A stretch of 64,000 bases of DNA from Trichomonas vaginalis G3 (taxonomy: Eukaryota > Parabasalia > Trichomonadida > Trichomonadidae), in the NCBI RefSeq assembly GCF_026262505.1, contig NC_067204.1, positions 3,319,797 to 3,383,796 of the forward strand, given 5' to 3'. The notes under the pieces are model-generated. The model had not been told where the DNA came from. It did not search any database and saw only the letters and a program-made list of their open reading frames with translations. Made by a program: the position numbers and the translations under genes. This document shows, one piece after another, positions 43,655 to 54,318 of the stretch (positions are counted from its first letter, which is position 1; each line of letters starts with the position of its first letter).

Positions 43655-46351
43655 ATGAGTTTTGAAATTATCCCAGAATTTCCGCCTGCAGCAGTCAAAG
43701 ATAATGCAGGTGCAATAGATTGGGACATGGATAATGTCATTGCTTATGCATCTGGTTGCGTTGTTCATCTTTGTTATATTGTTGACGGAAAATTACAAAG
43801 AGCAGGAAGCATCGATGTTGCTCCAAATGTAATTACTAGTGTTTCTATACATTCAGAACAACGACTCATTGCAATTGGTGATTCGGAAGGCCGTGTTGTT
43901 ATTTATCATGTTGATAAGCATCAATTTATTGCTTCAAGTAAGTCATTTCTTTCAGACAAAGTTTACAAACTCAGATGGTTTGGTGAATATCTATTCGTTT
44001 TATATTCTTCATCCCATCTTTCGTGTTATGCCTATAAGCCAGGCAATACAAGCGACAACTTACACAATCTTCAAGAATACTGGACTGTATCATTACCATT
44101 TCAATGCACAAACTTTTCAATTGATCCAAATACTTATAATTATATTTTATTCAGTGGTTCTTTTCCGAAATTTTCAATATTCAGTCTTAAAGCACCACAT
44201 ATTAAGCCTGAACCTTACTTCGAAGTTATCGAACTTACAACTCCCGACGAAATTTTAGATTCTCAATGGTCTTATCATGCCCCTGGTTTCATTTTCATAG
44301 TCACTGGTAGAGAGATCATGTTTTTCCACATGGAGACCAAAACGTTAATCTCTTTATTCGTCAGAAAAACAACATCTGCCCAATTTACGAAACTCATACA
44401 ATTTTACAACAACCATAAGCGACTTATTACACTACATAAAAATGGAGGAATGACAATCTTTGATTCTCCTGATTCTTTCTTCAAATATCAAATAACAACC
44501 GAAATTTCTCCGAAACACTGCAAATCTACGATACTTACAGCCTGTTCATCAATTACTAATGATGACTACATCTGTTTATACTACAATAATATCGGAATTT
44601 CACTATTTGACATAAATAATTTCCAAATTTGCTCTGCTTGTCCAATTTTCCCATCCAATGTCACCTCATTCGATTGCGATGGCACAGTGTATTGCTACGG
44701 TACAGATCAAGGCTCAATCATCTGTGGAAATGTTTATAATGTCGAAGATCTTCAAAAATTTACAATTTCTCAAAATTCAGGAATAATTTTTGTTTCAATT
44801 AATTCTACATTGAGAAATGTTTATTTCCAGACGAATGAAAGCCTCGGAGTCATCGACCTCTCATCAAAAACAATCCAAAAGTTCCAAACAAAGTATGGTG
44901 AAGTGATGAATTCAAAATGTTTTTCATCTCACTTTGGCACTTTTATCGTTGCAAGAGACAAATTTGCGTTAGGTGTTTTCATCAAACAGAAGGAAGTCCC
45001 TGTATTGTTACAGACAGAATTAGTTGATGTTTCTGTTGATGAACTGTTTTCGAGCCAAGAAAACGGAAGATTTGCGGTTTTGGATAAAAATTCTGACATT
45101 TTTGTTTACGAGTATTCAAAAAGCAAAGACAATGAAATCAAGAAGTCGAAGTTCTGCTTGAATGCGAAGATGATCTACTCCGAACCAACAGCAATTTGTT
45201 TTAATGGAAATACGTTTATTATTTCATTCCAAAACGGTTTGATTTTGACATTAATTGATGAAAAGAACTTGAAACAGTTCCAAACGAAGTATTCCGGAAT
45301 AATTAAACTAAAATATGTCGAGGGTTTGATTTTCGGATTGACAAAGAACTTCCAATTTTTTGTCATTTCACTTTTGACAGAAGAAATAAGAGAATGTCCA
45401 TTTAATGTCAAAGATTTTTGTCAAATTGATACTTCTATCGTCATGGTTTTGACAGACGATAAAGTTTTACGGTTTTTGAGGTTATCTGACTTCAAACCAA
45501 TTTCTCTTTTCTCTTCTTTCATGAAATTAGAGTCAAAAAGTGACAATTGTAAACGACAAATTTCACTTTTGAAGAATTTCAAAGGATTTATGTCGGAATA
45601 CGCAAAGGATGTTTACAACATTTTGACAAATAACGAATGTTTAAGGTTACAACAAATTATCGGTTTTGTAAACTCCGATTATCGTAAAGTATACGATGAA
45701 TTAATTTCCCATTTAGAGATCAAAGACAAAGACGGCCAAAAGTTCATATTTTTGGACCATTTGTTCAGAGGAGATTTTGAATATTGTTCAACAATTGTTC
45801 AGTCAGAACATGAAGATTACGAAGACAAATATTTCGAGAATTCTCTTTTAGGATGTTTGTTGTTGACAATGAAACAAAATGACAAAGAAATGGATAACAA
45901 AACATTGCAGTTTATTGAAACAAGTGCAATTTCTTTGTTGTCTTTCCATAAATTCTTTGAAGGTTGTTGTTTGTTCAGATTGTTTGGTTTGGACAAAAAA
46001 GGTTTTGATTCGTTCATTGAATACGGAGATATTTATTATTCATCTTTGTTCTGCAAGTTCGTAATGAAAGAGAAAGAAAGCTACTTTAACTTGGCTTGTT
46101 TGTTTTTGGACTCTTTCTCGTATCAAATCGCTTTGATTTTGTTCGCAAAAAGTGGTGAATTTCACCCAGTTTTGGATATTTTGTCAAAAATGGGGTGCGA
46201 AATTGACGCTCATTTCTTGTTCATTTATCTAAGTGATAAAGGTTTATTACATGAATTGTCACCAAGACAAATGGCAATTGCTCATGGAGTTGAAACTTTG
46301 GACAAAGTTGTCGAAAAAATCGAAATCAAATTTGCTGAAATTTCTCAATAA
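43655..46351 (+). CDS. WDR11-like beta-propeller protein
   Basis: This is an 898-residue protein. The N-terminal half is rich in short beta strands with degenerate WD-repeat spacing. It opens with NAGAIDWDMDNVIAYASGCVVHLC, similar in form to the first propeller blade of WDR11 and other tethering-complex subunits. It continues with blades such as ITSVSIHSEQRLIAIGDSEGRVVIYHV and a WSYHAPGFIFIVTGREIMFF strand group. From about residue 600 it is alpha-helical (LRLQQIIGFVNSDYRKVYDELISHLE and onward), a solenoid-like tail. The propeller-then-solenoid plan is shared by WDR11, VPS and coat proteins of endosome/Golgi traffic, which is the likely role. The exact family is uncertain. There is no signal peptide or membrane segment. 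Confidence 0.6.
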   Translation: MSFEIIPEFPPAAVKDNAGAIDWDMDNVIAYASGCVVHLCYIVDGKLQRAGSIDVAPNVITSVSIHSEQRLIAIGDSEGRVVIYHVDKHQFIASSKSFLSDKVYKLRWFGEYLFVLYSSSHLSCYAYKPGNTSDNLHNLQEYWTVSLPFQCTNFSIDPNTYNYILFSGSFPKFSIFSLKAPHIKPEPYFEVIELTTPDEILDSQWSYHAPGFIFIVTGREIMFFHMETKTLISLFVRKTTSAQFTKLIQFYNNHKRLITLHKNGGMTIFDSPDSFFKYQITTEISPKHCKSTILTACSSITNDDYICLYYNNIGISLFDINNFQICSACPIFPSNVTSFDCDGTVYCYGTDQGSIICGNVYNVEDLQKFTISQNSGIIFVSINSTLRNVYFQTNESLGVIDLSSKTIQKFQTKYGEVMNSKCFSSHFGTFIVARDKFALGVFIKQKEVPVLLQTELVDVSVDELFSSQENGRFAVLDKNSDIFVYEYSKSKDNEIKKSKFCLNAKMIYSEPTAICFNGNTFIISFQNGLILTLIDEKNLKQFQTKYSGIIKLKYVEGLIFGLTKNFQFFVISLLTEEIRECPFNVKDFCQIDTSIVMVLTDDKVLRFLRLSDFKPISLFSSFMKLESKSDNCKRQISLLKNFKGFMSEYAKDVYNILTNNECLRLQQIIGFVNSDYRKVYDELISHLEIKDKDGQKFIFLDHLFRGDFEYCSTIVQSEHEDYEDKYFENSLLGCLLLTMKQNDKEMDNKTLQFIETSAISLLSFHKFFEGCCLFRLFGLDKKGFDSFIEYGDIYYSSLFCKFVMKEKESYFNLACLFLDSFSYQIALILFAKSGEFHPVLDILSKMGCEIDAHFLFIYLSDKGLLHELSPRQMAIAHGVETLDKVVEKIEIKFAEISQ

Positions 46352-46992
46352 AGACTTTCTTATATATTTTTTTGTTTTATTACAAATCAATAAAAACTAT
46401 TTTTTCCTTTTGAAAATCCACACGCACATTTTCACAATATCAGACATCATTTCTTTCAGTGTGATAATCTCGATTTTCTCTTGAAGCGTGAATTATGAAG
46501 ATTTGAACCATGAAAATGAAATTCAATGAATTTTGTTCATTTTCTTTGAATAGAATCTACATTGATCATGTAGATGTTTTTTATGAAAATAAACAAGTTG
46601 GCCAAATTTAAGGAAAGTAATTGATTATTTGAAGAGTTGTATTTAGATTAAAGATTCATTATACAAATCTTAGAGTAAATCGAGTTAATTGTTGGATTTC
46701 ATTCTTATATTGAATGTAATACCATGCTTTTCTACAGAATTTGTGTCTCATTTTGAAATCTTTGGGAAAAATGATATCAATCAGTTATATTCTATGTTCA
46801 CTATTCATTAAATTTCATAGTATTACTTAGTCTCTATTTCCTTCTCCCTCAAAATAATCTTTTTTATATAAAAAATTAAATTTTATGGTATTTTTGGGAC
46901 AAAATGGCCTTTTTATCGGTTTTTGTATTATTTCCTGATAATGTAGGCTATCTCAAGAATAAGCATGATTTTAACGTCAATTTAATTAATTG
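46352..46992. other. Intergenic spacer
   Basis: AT-rich spacer. No gene or structured element seen. Confidence 0.55.
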
Positions 46993-47667
46993 ATGACTTT
47001 ATTCAGGAAGCTTTTTTCATTTCTTGGTTGCAATGACACTCAATCTCAACTTCGTCAAATTCAAGAAAAGCCAACAATCAAGTTATTGAGCAATTCGAGT
47101 CAAGACCGCCTTGAAATAATTCGTGATCAAGTTGAATATTATCTTTCAGCGTCCAGTTTAAGAGATAACAAGAATTTACGAACTTTTATCAAAAAATCAA
47201 TCGATAGATTTGTTCCACTTGATACTTTTCTCGAATATAATAAAATGAAAAATTTATGTGTTACATTTAATGAAATTCATGATGCTTGCGTTATATCAAA
47301 TGATTTAGAACTTAATACAGAAGGAAATGCTGTTAGAACAAAATTGCCTGTAAATATTAATGAACAAGAGCAAATAGCAAAGATGGTTAGACTAACAGAT
47401 GTACCATTAGATACCGATTTAGAGAGGTTACGTCAATATATAGTTAATTATTTTGGAAATATTGAAAAATTCTCTGCAAATCATACTATTCAAGATTCTC
47501 AGAGAATGTTCAGCGGCATAGTAACTATATCTTTTACTTACGAGAACAACGCACGAGTATTTCCAAATAAATTTCTTTACGAAGATCATGTGATCCAATC
47601 AGAGCCATTTGAAGAATACCAATTGCGAATGAAGAGAAATAGAGCCCAAAAGCGCCAACCAAAGTAA
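46993..47667 (+). CDS. La-type RNA-binding protein (La motif plus RRM)
   Basis: This 224-residue protein starts at the ATG at 46993. An N-terminal La motif covers about residues 40-115 (IRDQVEYYLSASSLRDNKNLRTFIKKS, then FVPLDTFLEYNKMKNLC, then ISNDLELNTEGNAVRTK). The first block contains the conserved Q, Y, Y and N residues that grip the 3' UUU-OH of RNA polymerase III transcripts. A single compact RRM-like domain follows (VRLTDVPLDTDLERLRQYIVNYFGNIEKF) and then a short basic tail (RMKRNRAQKRQPK). It is about half the length of human La and lacks a second RRM. The likely role is protection and maturation of Pol III transcripts such as tRNA and 5S rRNA precursors. A LARP-type protein is the alternative. 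Confidence 0.85.
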   Translation: MTLFRKLFSFLGCNDTQSQLRQIQEKPTIKLLSNSSQDRLEIIRDQVEYYLSASSLRDNKNLRTFIKKSIDRFVPLDTFLEYNKMKNLCVTFNEIHDACVISNDLELNTEGNAVRTKLPVNINEQEQIAKMVRLTDVPLDTDLERLRQYIVNYFGNIEKFSANHTIQDSQRMFSGIVTISFTYENNARVFPNKFLYEDHVIQSEPFEEYQLRMKRNRAQKRQPK

Positions 47668-48152
47668 GATTAATACAATAAATTTCAAGATGGATTTTAT
47701 TATCATGTTATTTTCATTAATATTATTATAAAACAAGAATGTTAAATATTGGAGATTAATATTTATTTATCATACTTAAACTTTGGGAAAAAAGATCGTT
47801 CGTTGTTTAGATTTTTTGAAAACTAGAATCAAGTGTATCGTAATATTTTATTAGTTACTAACATAGAATAAGATTTGGTTTACAAATTTCTTATCTCTCT
47901 AAATTGAATTATTTGAAGTAAAACCTTGTGTTGGAGTACCCGTCTTTATTATCCAATATAGAGCAAGATTCATATACGATTAAAAAATGATCGTTTCATC
48001 AATCTTATTTTTTAATTGCTAAATGCATAGTATTCCAGTTTATATGCTCTTTTTATTGCACGTTGTTAATTACCAACGTCACTTTATTATTAAAATAGCA
48101 CATTCAAATAATTCTATGCATTTATCAAAACCCAACGGCGTAGTTTACACTA
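47668..48152. other. Intergenic spacer
   Basis: AT-rich. A CCCAACGGCG stretch about 20 bases before the next ATG is close to, but does not fully fit, the M3 consensus. Confidence 0.5.
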
Positions 48153-48758
48153 ATGCTCTCGATCAAAAGCTCTTCTGACTACAATGAATTTATGGCCTTG
48201 CGCGCCACTCTTGAGAAAAACAGAACTCAAGATATTAGCAAGCTACAAAAGAAACGCGCCTTTACTGTTTGCGAAGATGCGATGATTAAGTTTCTCGCTC
48301 AAAGGTACAATGGTGATATTAATTGGAAGGAAATTGCTCAGCAAGTACCTGGAAAGACTACGCGCCAATGTAGGGAACGTTACCAAACTTATTTAGCCCC
48401 TGGTATTAATGTTGCACCTTTCACGAGAGAAGAAGACGAGCTTCTCCTTCAAAAGGTTAGTGAATTAGGATCAAAATGGTCTGTTATTTCTCAATTTTTT
48501 AATGGTCGTTCAGCAAATTCTTTGAAAAACAGATACAACGTGCATATAGTACACCGCGGAAGGAATACAAAACAACACAGTGAATTTTCTTCTGATAATA
48601 TGACTATTCAGCAAGCTCCTCATGAAAATAATAATTCAGCCTTTAATCAACCAATTCGATATCCACCAATCACCAACCTGATTCAATATGCTCTAAGTGT
48701 AGATGGAAATCCTATTGATATAAATTCCTACATTTACATTCCTCAGAGCTGCAATTAA
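48153..48758 (+). CDS. R2R3 Myb-like DNA-binding protein, second copy in window
   Basis: This is a 201-residue protein. An N-terminal extension of about 30 residues is followed by two Myb repeats. Repeat 1 is RAFTVCEDAMIKFLAQRY, then INWKEIAQQVPGK, then TRQCRERYQTYLAP. Repeat 2 is APFTREEDELLLQKVSELG, then KWSVISQFFNGRS, then SLKNRYNVHI. The recognition helices (QCRERY and NSLKNRY) are intact. The first Trp of both repeats is Phe. The C-terminal 65 residues are polar and Asn/Gln/Pro-rich. It differs throughout from the Myb protein at 11589-12107, so it is not a recent duplicate. It is probably a sequence-specific transcription factor. Confidence 0.9.
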   Translation: MLSIKSSSDYNEFMALRATLEKNRTQDISKLQKKRAFTVCEDAMIKFLAQRYNGDINWKEIAQQVPGKTTRQCRERYQTYLAPGINVAPFTREEDELLLQKVSELGSKWSVISQFFNGRSANSLKNRYNVHIVHRGRNTKQHSEFSSDNMTIQQAPHENNNSAFNQPIRYPPITNLIQYALSVDGNPIDINSYIYIPQSCN

Positions 48759-49331
48759 TGAGGTTAATTTAGTTTGTTATCACAAATATAATTCAGTTGA
48801 TTATATTCTATCCTTAAACTTATATGTAATTGTAAATATCTATTTTTAAATAGTATTTTTCAAGAAACAAAAATTCGACGATCAATTGAAAAAATCTCAA
48901 AGATGTCGGCTCTAGTTTCGATATTAACTATTAATCTGCTATTGCCCATGATTTTCTATGAAGGATCGCTGTGATAAGCCTTTGAAACCAAAAGTAATTT
49001 GGAATTATGTTCGCTTCGACGTCATTAAAGGGGTGTCATGATTGTATGAATGTAAATAAATTAGTATGTCATGGTCTTGTTTATAAGAATGCTTAGAGAT
49101 ATTTTGTTGTTATTCTTTTTTAAATACGTCCATTTCGGAATGAATATATATTAATATGATCTTTCCAATACTGGCACAATGTTTGATGTCAGAAAACGGG
49201 AAGATTTGAACCAATATCTTGAAAATTTTGCAATTTTTAAGTAATTTTTGTTTAATATCATGTAAGTGTGATACATTTCTAAGCGAAATCGCCAGAATTT
49301 AGATATTTTTATTTTTTATTTACAATAATCG
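48759..49331. other. Intergenic spacer
   Basis: AT-rich spacer. No gene or structured element seen. Confidence 0.55.
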
Positions 49332-49337
49332 TCATAA
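49332..49337 (+). promoter_or_regulatory. Inr overlapping the BET-like start codon
   Basis: TCATAA fits the Inr. Its central A (49334) is only 3 bases before the ATG, which would give an almost leaderless mRNA. Confidence 0.5.
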
Positions 49338-50026
49338 TGACAAGATTTAGTCCATTGGCTCGTCAATGTTGTCTTGATGCGATGGATTCATTAATGCATC
49401 ATCCTATATCACAACAGTTTATTGAATTGGGTAATTGTACTCAGTTAGAGAAGGAATACGATTTTAAAAAGCAATCTCTCGGATTAAAATACGCAAGAGA
49501 CAGATTAGCAATGAATAAATATACGACCATTTCCCAGTGGGAAAAAGACGTTAACACAATATTTGTTTTAGTTAAAAAATTGCATCCAAATAATCAATTT
49601 TACAGAATTGTCGCTGAAGAGATGGAAGCTCTTTTCAAAAAATATGTTGAAATTCATCTTAGATGCAGAACATCGAAATGGACAGCTGCTGTTGTTCATT
49701 ACGATAAAAAAATTGAAGAGATACTGAATTTTCCACCTTCATTAGTTATAGCACACGCTCCATTAGATAAAACAAAAGATGCATATGCAGATAAGCCTAT
49801 TAGTGAAGAAGAATTAAATACATTTGTTCGTTTCTCCCAATACTTCAAAAATGAAGAAGATACAAAGGCAATTGCATCGATTATAAATCTTTATCAACCA
49901 AATTACCAGATTCCGAAAGATAAAGCTGTTATTGACGTGAGCGATCTTACAAATGAAACTTTACAGTCATTAAGACACTTTTTCATTGAAAGATTGGCGC
50001 GTATGAATATTCAGTATCCACATTAA
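49337..50026 (+). CDS. Small BET-like protein: degenerate bromodomain plus NET domain
   Basis: This is a 229-residue protein. Residues about 10-105 follow the bromodomain plan: CLDAMDSLMHHPISQQFIEL, then DFKKQSLGLKYARDRLAMNKYTTISQWEKDVNTIFVLVKKLHPNN, then a helix FYRIVAEEMEALFKKYVE. The acetyl-lysine-binding Asn of the canonical Y-N pair appears to be replaced (LHPNN aligns as His or Pro), so binding may be altered. Residues about 155-225 (ISEEELNTFVRFSQYF to IDVSDLTNETLQSLRHFFIERL) match the NET/ET domain of BET proteins, including the I-D-x-x-x-L-x-x-x-T-L core. The bromodomain-NET order is that of BET chromatin readers. Only one bromodomain is present. A role in transcription is inferred. 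Confidence 0.65.
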   Translation: MTRFSPLARQCCLDAMDSLMHHPISQQFIELGNCTQLEKEYDFKKQSLGLKYARDRLAMNKYTTISQWEKDVNTIFVLVKKLHPNNQFYRIVAEEMEALFKKYVEIHLRCRTSKWTAAVVHYDKKIEEILNFPPSLVIAHAPLDKTKDAYADKPISEEELNTFVRFSQYFKNEEDTKAIASIINLYQPNYQIPKDKAVIDVSDLTNETLQSLRHFFIERLARMNIQYPH

Positions 50027-51411
50027 TATCATTTGTTATTGTTATTATTGTTCCGAATTTATTTTGAAAATTTATTTAGTATTAATGTTCTAGATTTTTT
50101 CTACATAGCATATTTTGAGTTATTGGGTTCTTTATCATTTTTCAAAAAAATATAATTTCAAAATTCAAAATTGGATCAATTTAGACCTTGCACTGTTTGA
50201 ATATCATCTATATTGTTGTATTCTATTGGTATTTTATGTTTAAAAATGGTTTAATTTGAAGTTCATAAATATATTATTAATTTTTCAAGATTTATTAAAT
50301 ATAATGATGTATTATTTGTCCAGTTAATTGTCATATTGCTAAGAAAGGTAATCTGGAAATTTCAAAATATCTTGAATATTATTTTGCTACGAAGATATGA
50401 GTTAAAGATATGATAAATTGAAGAAAATTATAATAGATTTTTTAATTCATATAAACACTTAGGTACAAATAACAAAAAAATACCAAATTAACAAAAATAT
50501 GATAAAGCTAATCTATCTAATAGACTATACGCAAAGAATAAATAGGATTTGATGATTGACAAATCCATTTTTAACAAAATTAATGAAGAGGACAATTCAA
50601 AACTGGAATTAATCCAAATGGGATTAAAATCTCTTTTATGATAAGTAGATAAGCTTAATTATAAACGCTATCTAAAAAATGGAACAAAAATAATAAATTA
50701 AATTTACAATAACCTGTTATTTTAATGAAATTACTTGCCAATGATACTAAGGTAAGTTATAGAAATTTTGTTGTACACTTTTAATGGGCTTTCATAGATT
50801 CAAAACGAAGATTTGAAACAAATTATATAAAAAAAACCTTCTTTCTGAGAGAACATAGTTTTCAGAGTTATTGTCTTTAGGAAGTATATGCAGAAATGCT
50901 TCAGCTGTCATAGAACACGAATTTATTGAAAAAAACATCGCATCATTGAAAAATGTAAATATCTCATTTCGTGCCATTGGATATTACTCTAAATTCTACA
51001 CGATATTTCAAATTTCCGGATAAAACGTATAAGGGGATAGAGTGTATTTTGAGAAACGCGTGGTCTTGAATTCAAGGGTAAAATTCTGAGTCTTTTGGAT
51101 GGGTAAAAGAATTAAAAGACAATGTCTATCTGTCAGTTATTACATGCAATTGCAACCAAAAATTCACCTGAAAGAAATTTTTGAAAAACTCATTGAAAAT
51201 TTTCCACATTGATAATTAAACCAATAATTCTCAAATATTGTTATTGATCCAAAGCCAAGTATGTTTGTCCAGCCCACTTTAGATCCTCATTGAAATTTGT
51301 TAAATCAATTCAATAAGAACATCATGAAAAAAATTATTTCTGATATTCCCGATATTAGACAATAATCATTTTTTAAACGATTAGGATAAGATTTTTAATT
51401 GAGAACTACGG
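50027..51411. other. Long AT-rich intergenic spacer
   Basis: No supportable gene. A 61-residue minus-strand open frame at 50792-50977 has no recognisable feature. Confidence 0.55.
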
Positions 51412-51417
51412 TCATTC
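51412..51417 (+). promoter_or_regulatory. Inr of the protein kinase gene
   Basis: TCATTC fits the core of the Inr (TCA-T-T). Its A (51414) is 15 bases before the ATG at 51429. Confidence 0.6.
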
Positions 51418-51428
51418 AGAAAATTATT

Positions 51429-52334
51429 ATGATCAAAACATCTCTCTTTGAGAAACATGAATACACAATCATGGAGAGAATTGGAAAAGGAGGTTTCAGC
51501 TGTTGTTACAAGGTGTTAAGTCAGAAATACAATGATTACTTTGTAGGAAAAATTATAGAAATCGATGGCGATTATATGAAGCTTCAGAAGATCAATTCAT
51601 ATTACGATGAAATCAAATCACTTATGAATCTTGACCATCCAAATATTATCAAGATTTATGACACATTTCATGATGAAAATTATTTTGTCGTAATTTTGGA
51701 GTACTGCAGTGGAGGTGATCTTGATAATTTCATCAGAACCAACAAAAGCTTACGCCCATCACTTCAGATATCAATAGTTGATCAGATGATAACGTCTCTT
51801 GCTTTCTGCCATTCCAGAGAAATAGCACATCATGATATCAAGCCCTCAAACTTTTTCTTCGATCAATATGCACGTCTAAAACTTGCTGATTTCGGAATTT
51901 CACAAATCAACGAATGTTTACAGACAAAGAACTATTGCGGCTCGTTTGTTTACGCCGCTCCAGAGCTATTAGCTAAAACCCCATATAACCCATACAAGGC
52001 CGATATTTGGTCCCTCGGTATCACAATTATGCAATTTGTTACTTTAACTTTACCAAAGGCGGATGAGTCCAAGGATCAATACTTTTCGCGTATGCATGAG
52101 CAGATGAAAGAAATGGACAATGAAATTCCAAGTTGCATCAAACATATCATCAAGAGATGCTTGGTAAGCAATCCTGACGAAAGAGCAGATATTTGTGAGC
52201 TTTACGAATACATTAAACCATTCAATGTTCATCAACAGAAAAAGTCACATAGATCTAGCGCAATATTAGCTAATATTTGCACTTGGAAGAACTTTACAAG
52301 AACTCTTTCATCTTCGTTTGATCCCATTCATTAA
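51429..52334 (+). CDS. Serine/threonine protein kinase (CAMK/NEK-like), non-RD
   Basis: This 301-residue protein is nearly all kinase domain. Visible are the glycine loop GKGGFSCCYKV, the ATP-anchoring Lys in FVGKII, a C-helix Glu in YYDEIKSL, the hinge ILEYCSGGDLDNF, the catalytic loop AHHDIKPSNFF, the metal-binding DFG (LADFGIS), the APE motif (YAAPELL) and DIWSLGI. The catalytic loop reads HHD where most kinases have HRD, so activation-loop phosphorylation may not be needed. All other catalytic residues are present and it should be active. A stretch upstream of 51429 in the same frame has no ATG and lies partly before the Inr. The substrate is unknown. The C-terminal 35 residues are basic and Ser-rich. 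Confidence 0.9.
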   Translation: MIKTSLFEKHEYTIMERIGKGGFSCCYKVLSQKYNDYFVGKIIEIDGDYMKLQKINSYYDEIKSLMNLDHPNIIKIYDTFHDENYFVVILEYCSGGDLDNFIRTNKSLRPSLQISIVDQMITSLAFCHSREIAHHDIKPSNFFFDQYARLKLADFGISQINECLQTKNYCGSFVYAAPELLAKTPYNPYKADIWSLGITIMQFVTLTLPKADESKDQYFSRMHEQMKEMDNEIPSCIKHIIKRCLVSNPDERADICELYEYIKPFNVHQQKKSHRSSAILANICTWKNFTRTLSSSFDPIH

Positions 52335-52607
52335 TGTTATTTGTTAATCATGTATGTTATAAATTGTATTTTGTATTATTATGTATTTATTTGAAATGTG
52401 CCGTTTTTAGATACAAGCTGTAGTTATATCAAACATTTATTAATATAACATAAGATCAAAACATACAAATATGTTATTTATTGTATGTGTATATATAAAA
52501 ACAATAGTATAGACGATGGTTAGTATTAAATTTTTACAAAACAATAGTATAGATAAGTATAGCAATGTTTCCTGGTAAAATAAAGGATTTGAAAATGATT
52601 TTTTGCA
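52335..52607. other. Short spacer with a tandem motif
   Basis: ACAATAGTATAGA occurs twice (about 52501 and 52541) within an AT-rich spacer between convergent genes. Nothing else seen. Confidence 0.45.
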
Positions 52608-52817
52608 CTAGTATCGATTGTTCCATCTGATGTTTGGGTTATCATCAACTGTATAGCGCATGTTTTGTGCAATCAGTCCACGTATTTCGGATGATTTTAT
52701 TGAATTTTCTAGGAGTAGGTTGAGCCTTTCTAGATTGCCGTTAGCATTTTCAATGGCTCTGTGAGCGCTAAAACGCTGGAGATTCATTAGTAATTCTGTC
52801 TTCTCCTGAGTATTCAT
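52608..52817 (-). CDS. Small hypothetical helical protein
   Basis: This is a 69-residue open frame with its own ATG. It forms one or two amphipathic helices (EKTELLMNLQRFSAHRAIENANGNLERLNLLLENSIKSSEIRGLI) with heptad-like spacing and a polar tail ending RWNNRY. The composition is far less AT-driven than that of neighbouring chance frames, which is why I keep it. It could be a subunit of a coiled-coil complex. I do not recognise it, and it may still be spurious. Confidence 0.4.
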   Translation of the reverse strand: MNTQEKTELLMNLQRFSAHRAIENANGNLERLNLLLENSIKSSEIRGLIAQNMRYTVDDNPNIRWNNRY

Positions 52818-54302
52818 CTAGAAAACTGAATTCATAAACGGAAGCATCAAAGTACTCATTTAATATCAAGACTTTGGACTGATATTATTATTGTAATTGA
52901 AAAGGGAATTAAGAAATTAGTCGCAAAAATGAAAAACGACTCGATATGGCAAATTATAATTTTTTAACGTTTCATCAAATCTTGATTTATGACGATTTTT
53001 AAAATCTACGGAATTAATGTCGTCTTTCCCAAGATTCATAATTCTATGATTTTTCTTATATTTTGAATTATATGAAAAACTAATAAAAAATAACATTTTT
53101 AGATAGTGGTATTTTGAAAATTTAAAATATAGAGATGAATGGGGGGGTAATAGTATTATAACCAAGTATGCCTGGCACAGAAAGTTATTACTCTATTTTC
53201 ATAATTCACCAATTTTTAAATAATATGGATGTGGTTATATAATGAGCATTTTTTATGAATTCAGTAAATTTTAGTATGGCATATTCAATAGTTTTAGTTT
53301 TTAAAATATGTATTTTTCAATTTTTCTTATTTTGATGAAAAATAAAATGTAAAATATTTTTATTATATTCTGTTAATAAGATATATATCACAATATGTAA
53401 TTAAACCATAATAATTCTTTCTTGTAATTGAATATTGTAATATTTCCTTGAAACGTATCACAAAACTGGATAAATCATGTATCATTTTTAGTAATGCATG
53501 CATAATGCAATTTGTTTTTTGTATTTGAGCGGCAAGTAGGTATTGGCGAGAAATTTTGACAGAGCAATTATGTCAAAATTCATTAAATCATGCTCTAAGC
53601 TTGTAACTTGCAATAATATCAATTAAGGAATGAAAAGTTTTGGAAATTAAATTTAGATAAAATTGAATCTGCAAATAGCTTGATAAATTCTAGTTTAAAT
53701 CATCCTATATGTTAGTAGTTTCATTATAGACTTGATCTGTTATGCTTGTAATTTATCACAGGTAATAACAAAACGAAAGTTCTTTTGATTTTATTGACCT
53801 TCATAAAAAACGATTATTTTTCACAGAATTTTCCGATCGAAATTATCGAGAAACATTTATTTTATCAAAATATCTGGAATTCAAAACATATTCTTGATAT
53901 GTTTTAAGATGCATTGGCTTATTTCAATTTTCAATGATGAAATTCATAAAGTATCAATTATGATACCATTCATGACAGCATGCATAATCAACAAAATTTT
54001 TTTCATTGAACCAAACTGTTGAGATAAAATTTTATTTTAAAAATATTAATGTATAGTCAATATCACCATAGATGAGAAATTGTCCTTCAATTTTCTCACA
54101 AAAATTTATTGGAAATTTGGCCCAACTATTTTTTTCTGAGAGTATATATGTATTATATATAGTCATCCTAGAAATCATTTTATATTTTGAATCCTGTCAG
54201 TTTGAATAGTTTATGACTATTTAAATTTTGCGACCGATCTTAAAAATTTGATCGTGAAATTTCTGAGAAACATCTCTGTAAAAATTTTTTTAATAAGCCC
54301 TA
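52818..54302. other. Long AT-rich intergenic spacer
   Basis: No supportable gene. An 82-residue minus-strand frame at 52917-53165 is composition-driven. A run of seven G at about 53141 is unusual for this AT-rich DNA. Confidence 0.55.
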
Positions 54303-54308
54303 TCATTT
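54303..54308 (+). promoter_or_regulatory. Inr of the ABC transporter gene
   Basis: TCATTT fits the Inr. Its A (54305) is 14 bases before the ATG. Confidence 0.65.
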
Positions 54309-54318
54309 TTAGAAAGAA

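Noticed and set aside
43292-43768. Minus-strand open frame of 158 residues
   Set aside because: It runs through the tRNA-His gene and into the start of the WDR11-like gene, has AT-driven composition and no recognisable domain.
51399-51428. N-terminal extension of the kinase frame
   Set aside because: It begins with TTG and includes the Inr; the first ATG is at 51429.
52917-53165. Minus-strand frame of 82 residues
   Set aside because: Phe/Ser/Tyr-rich low-complexity sequence with no supporting signal.
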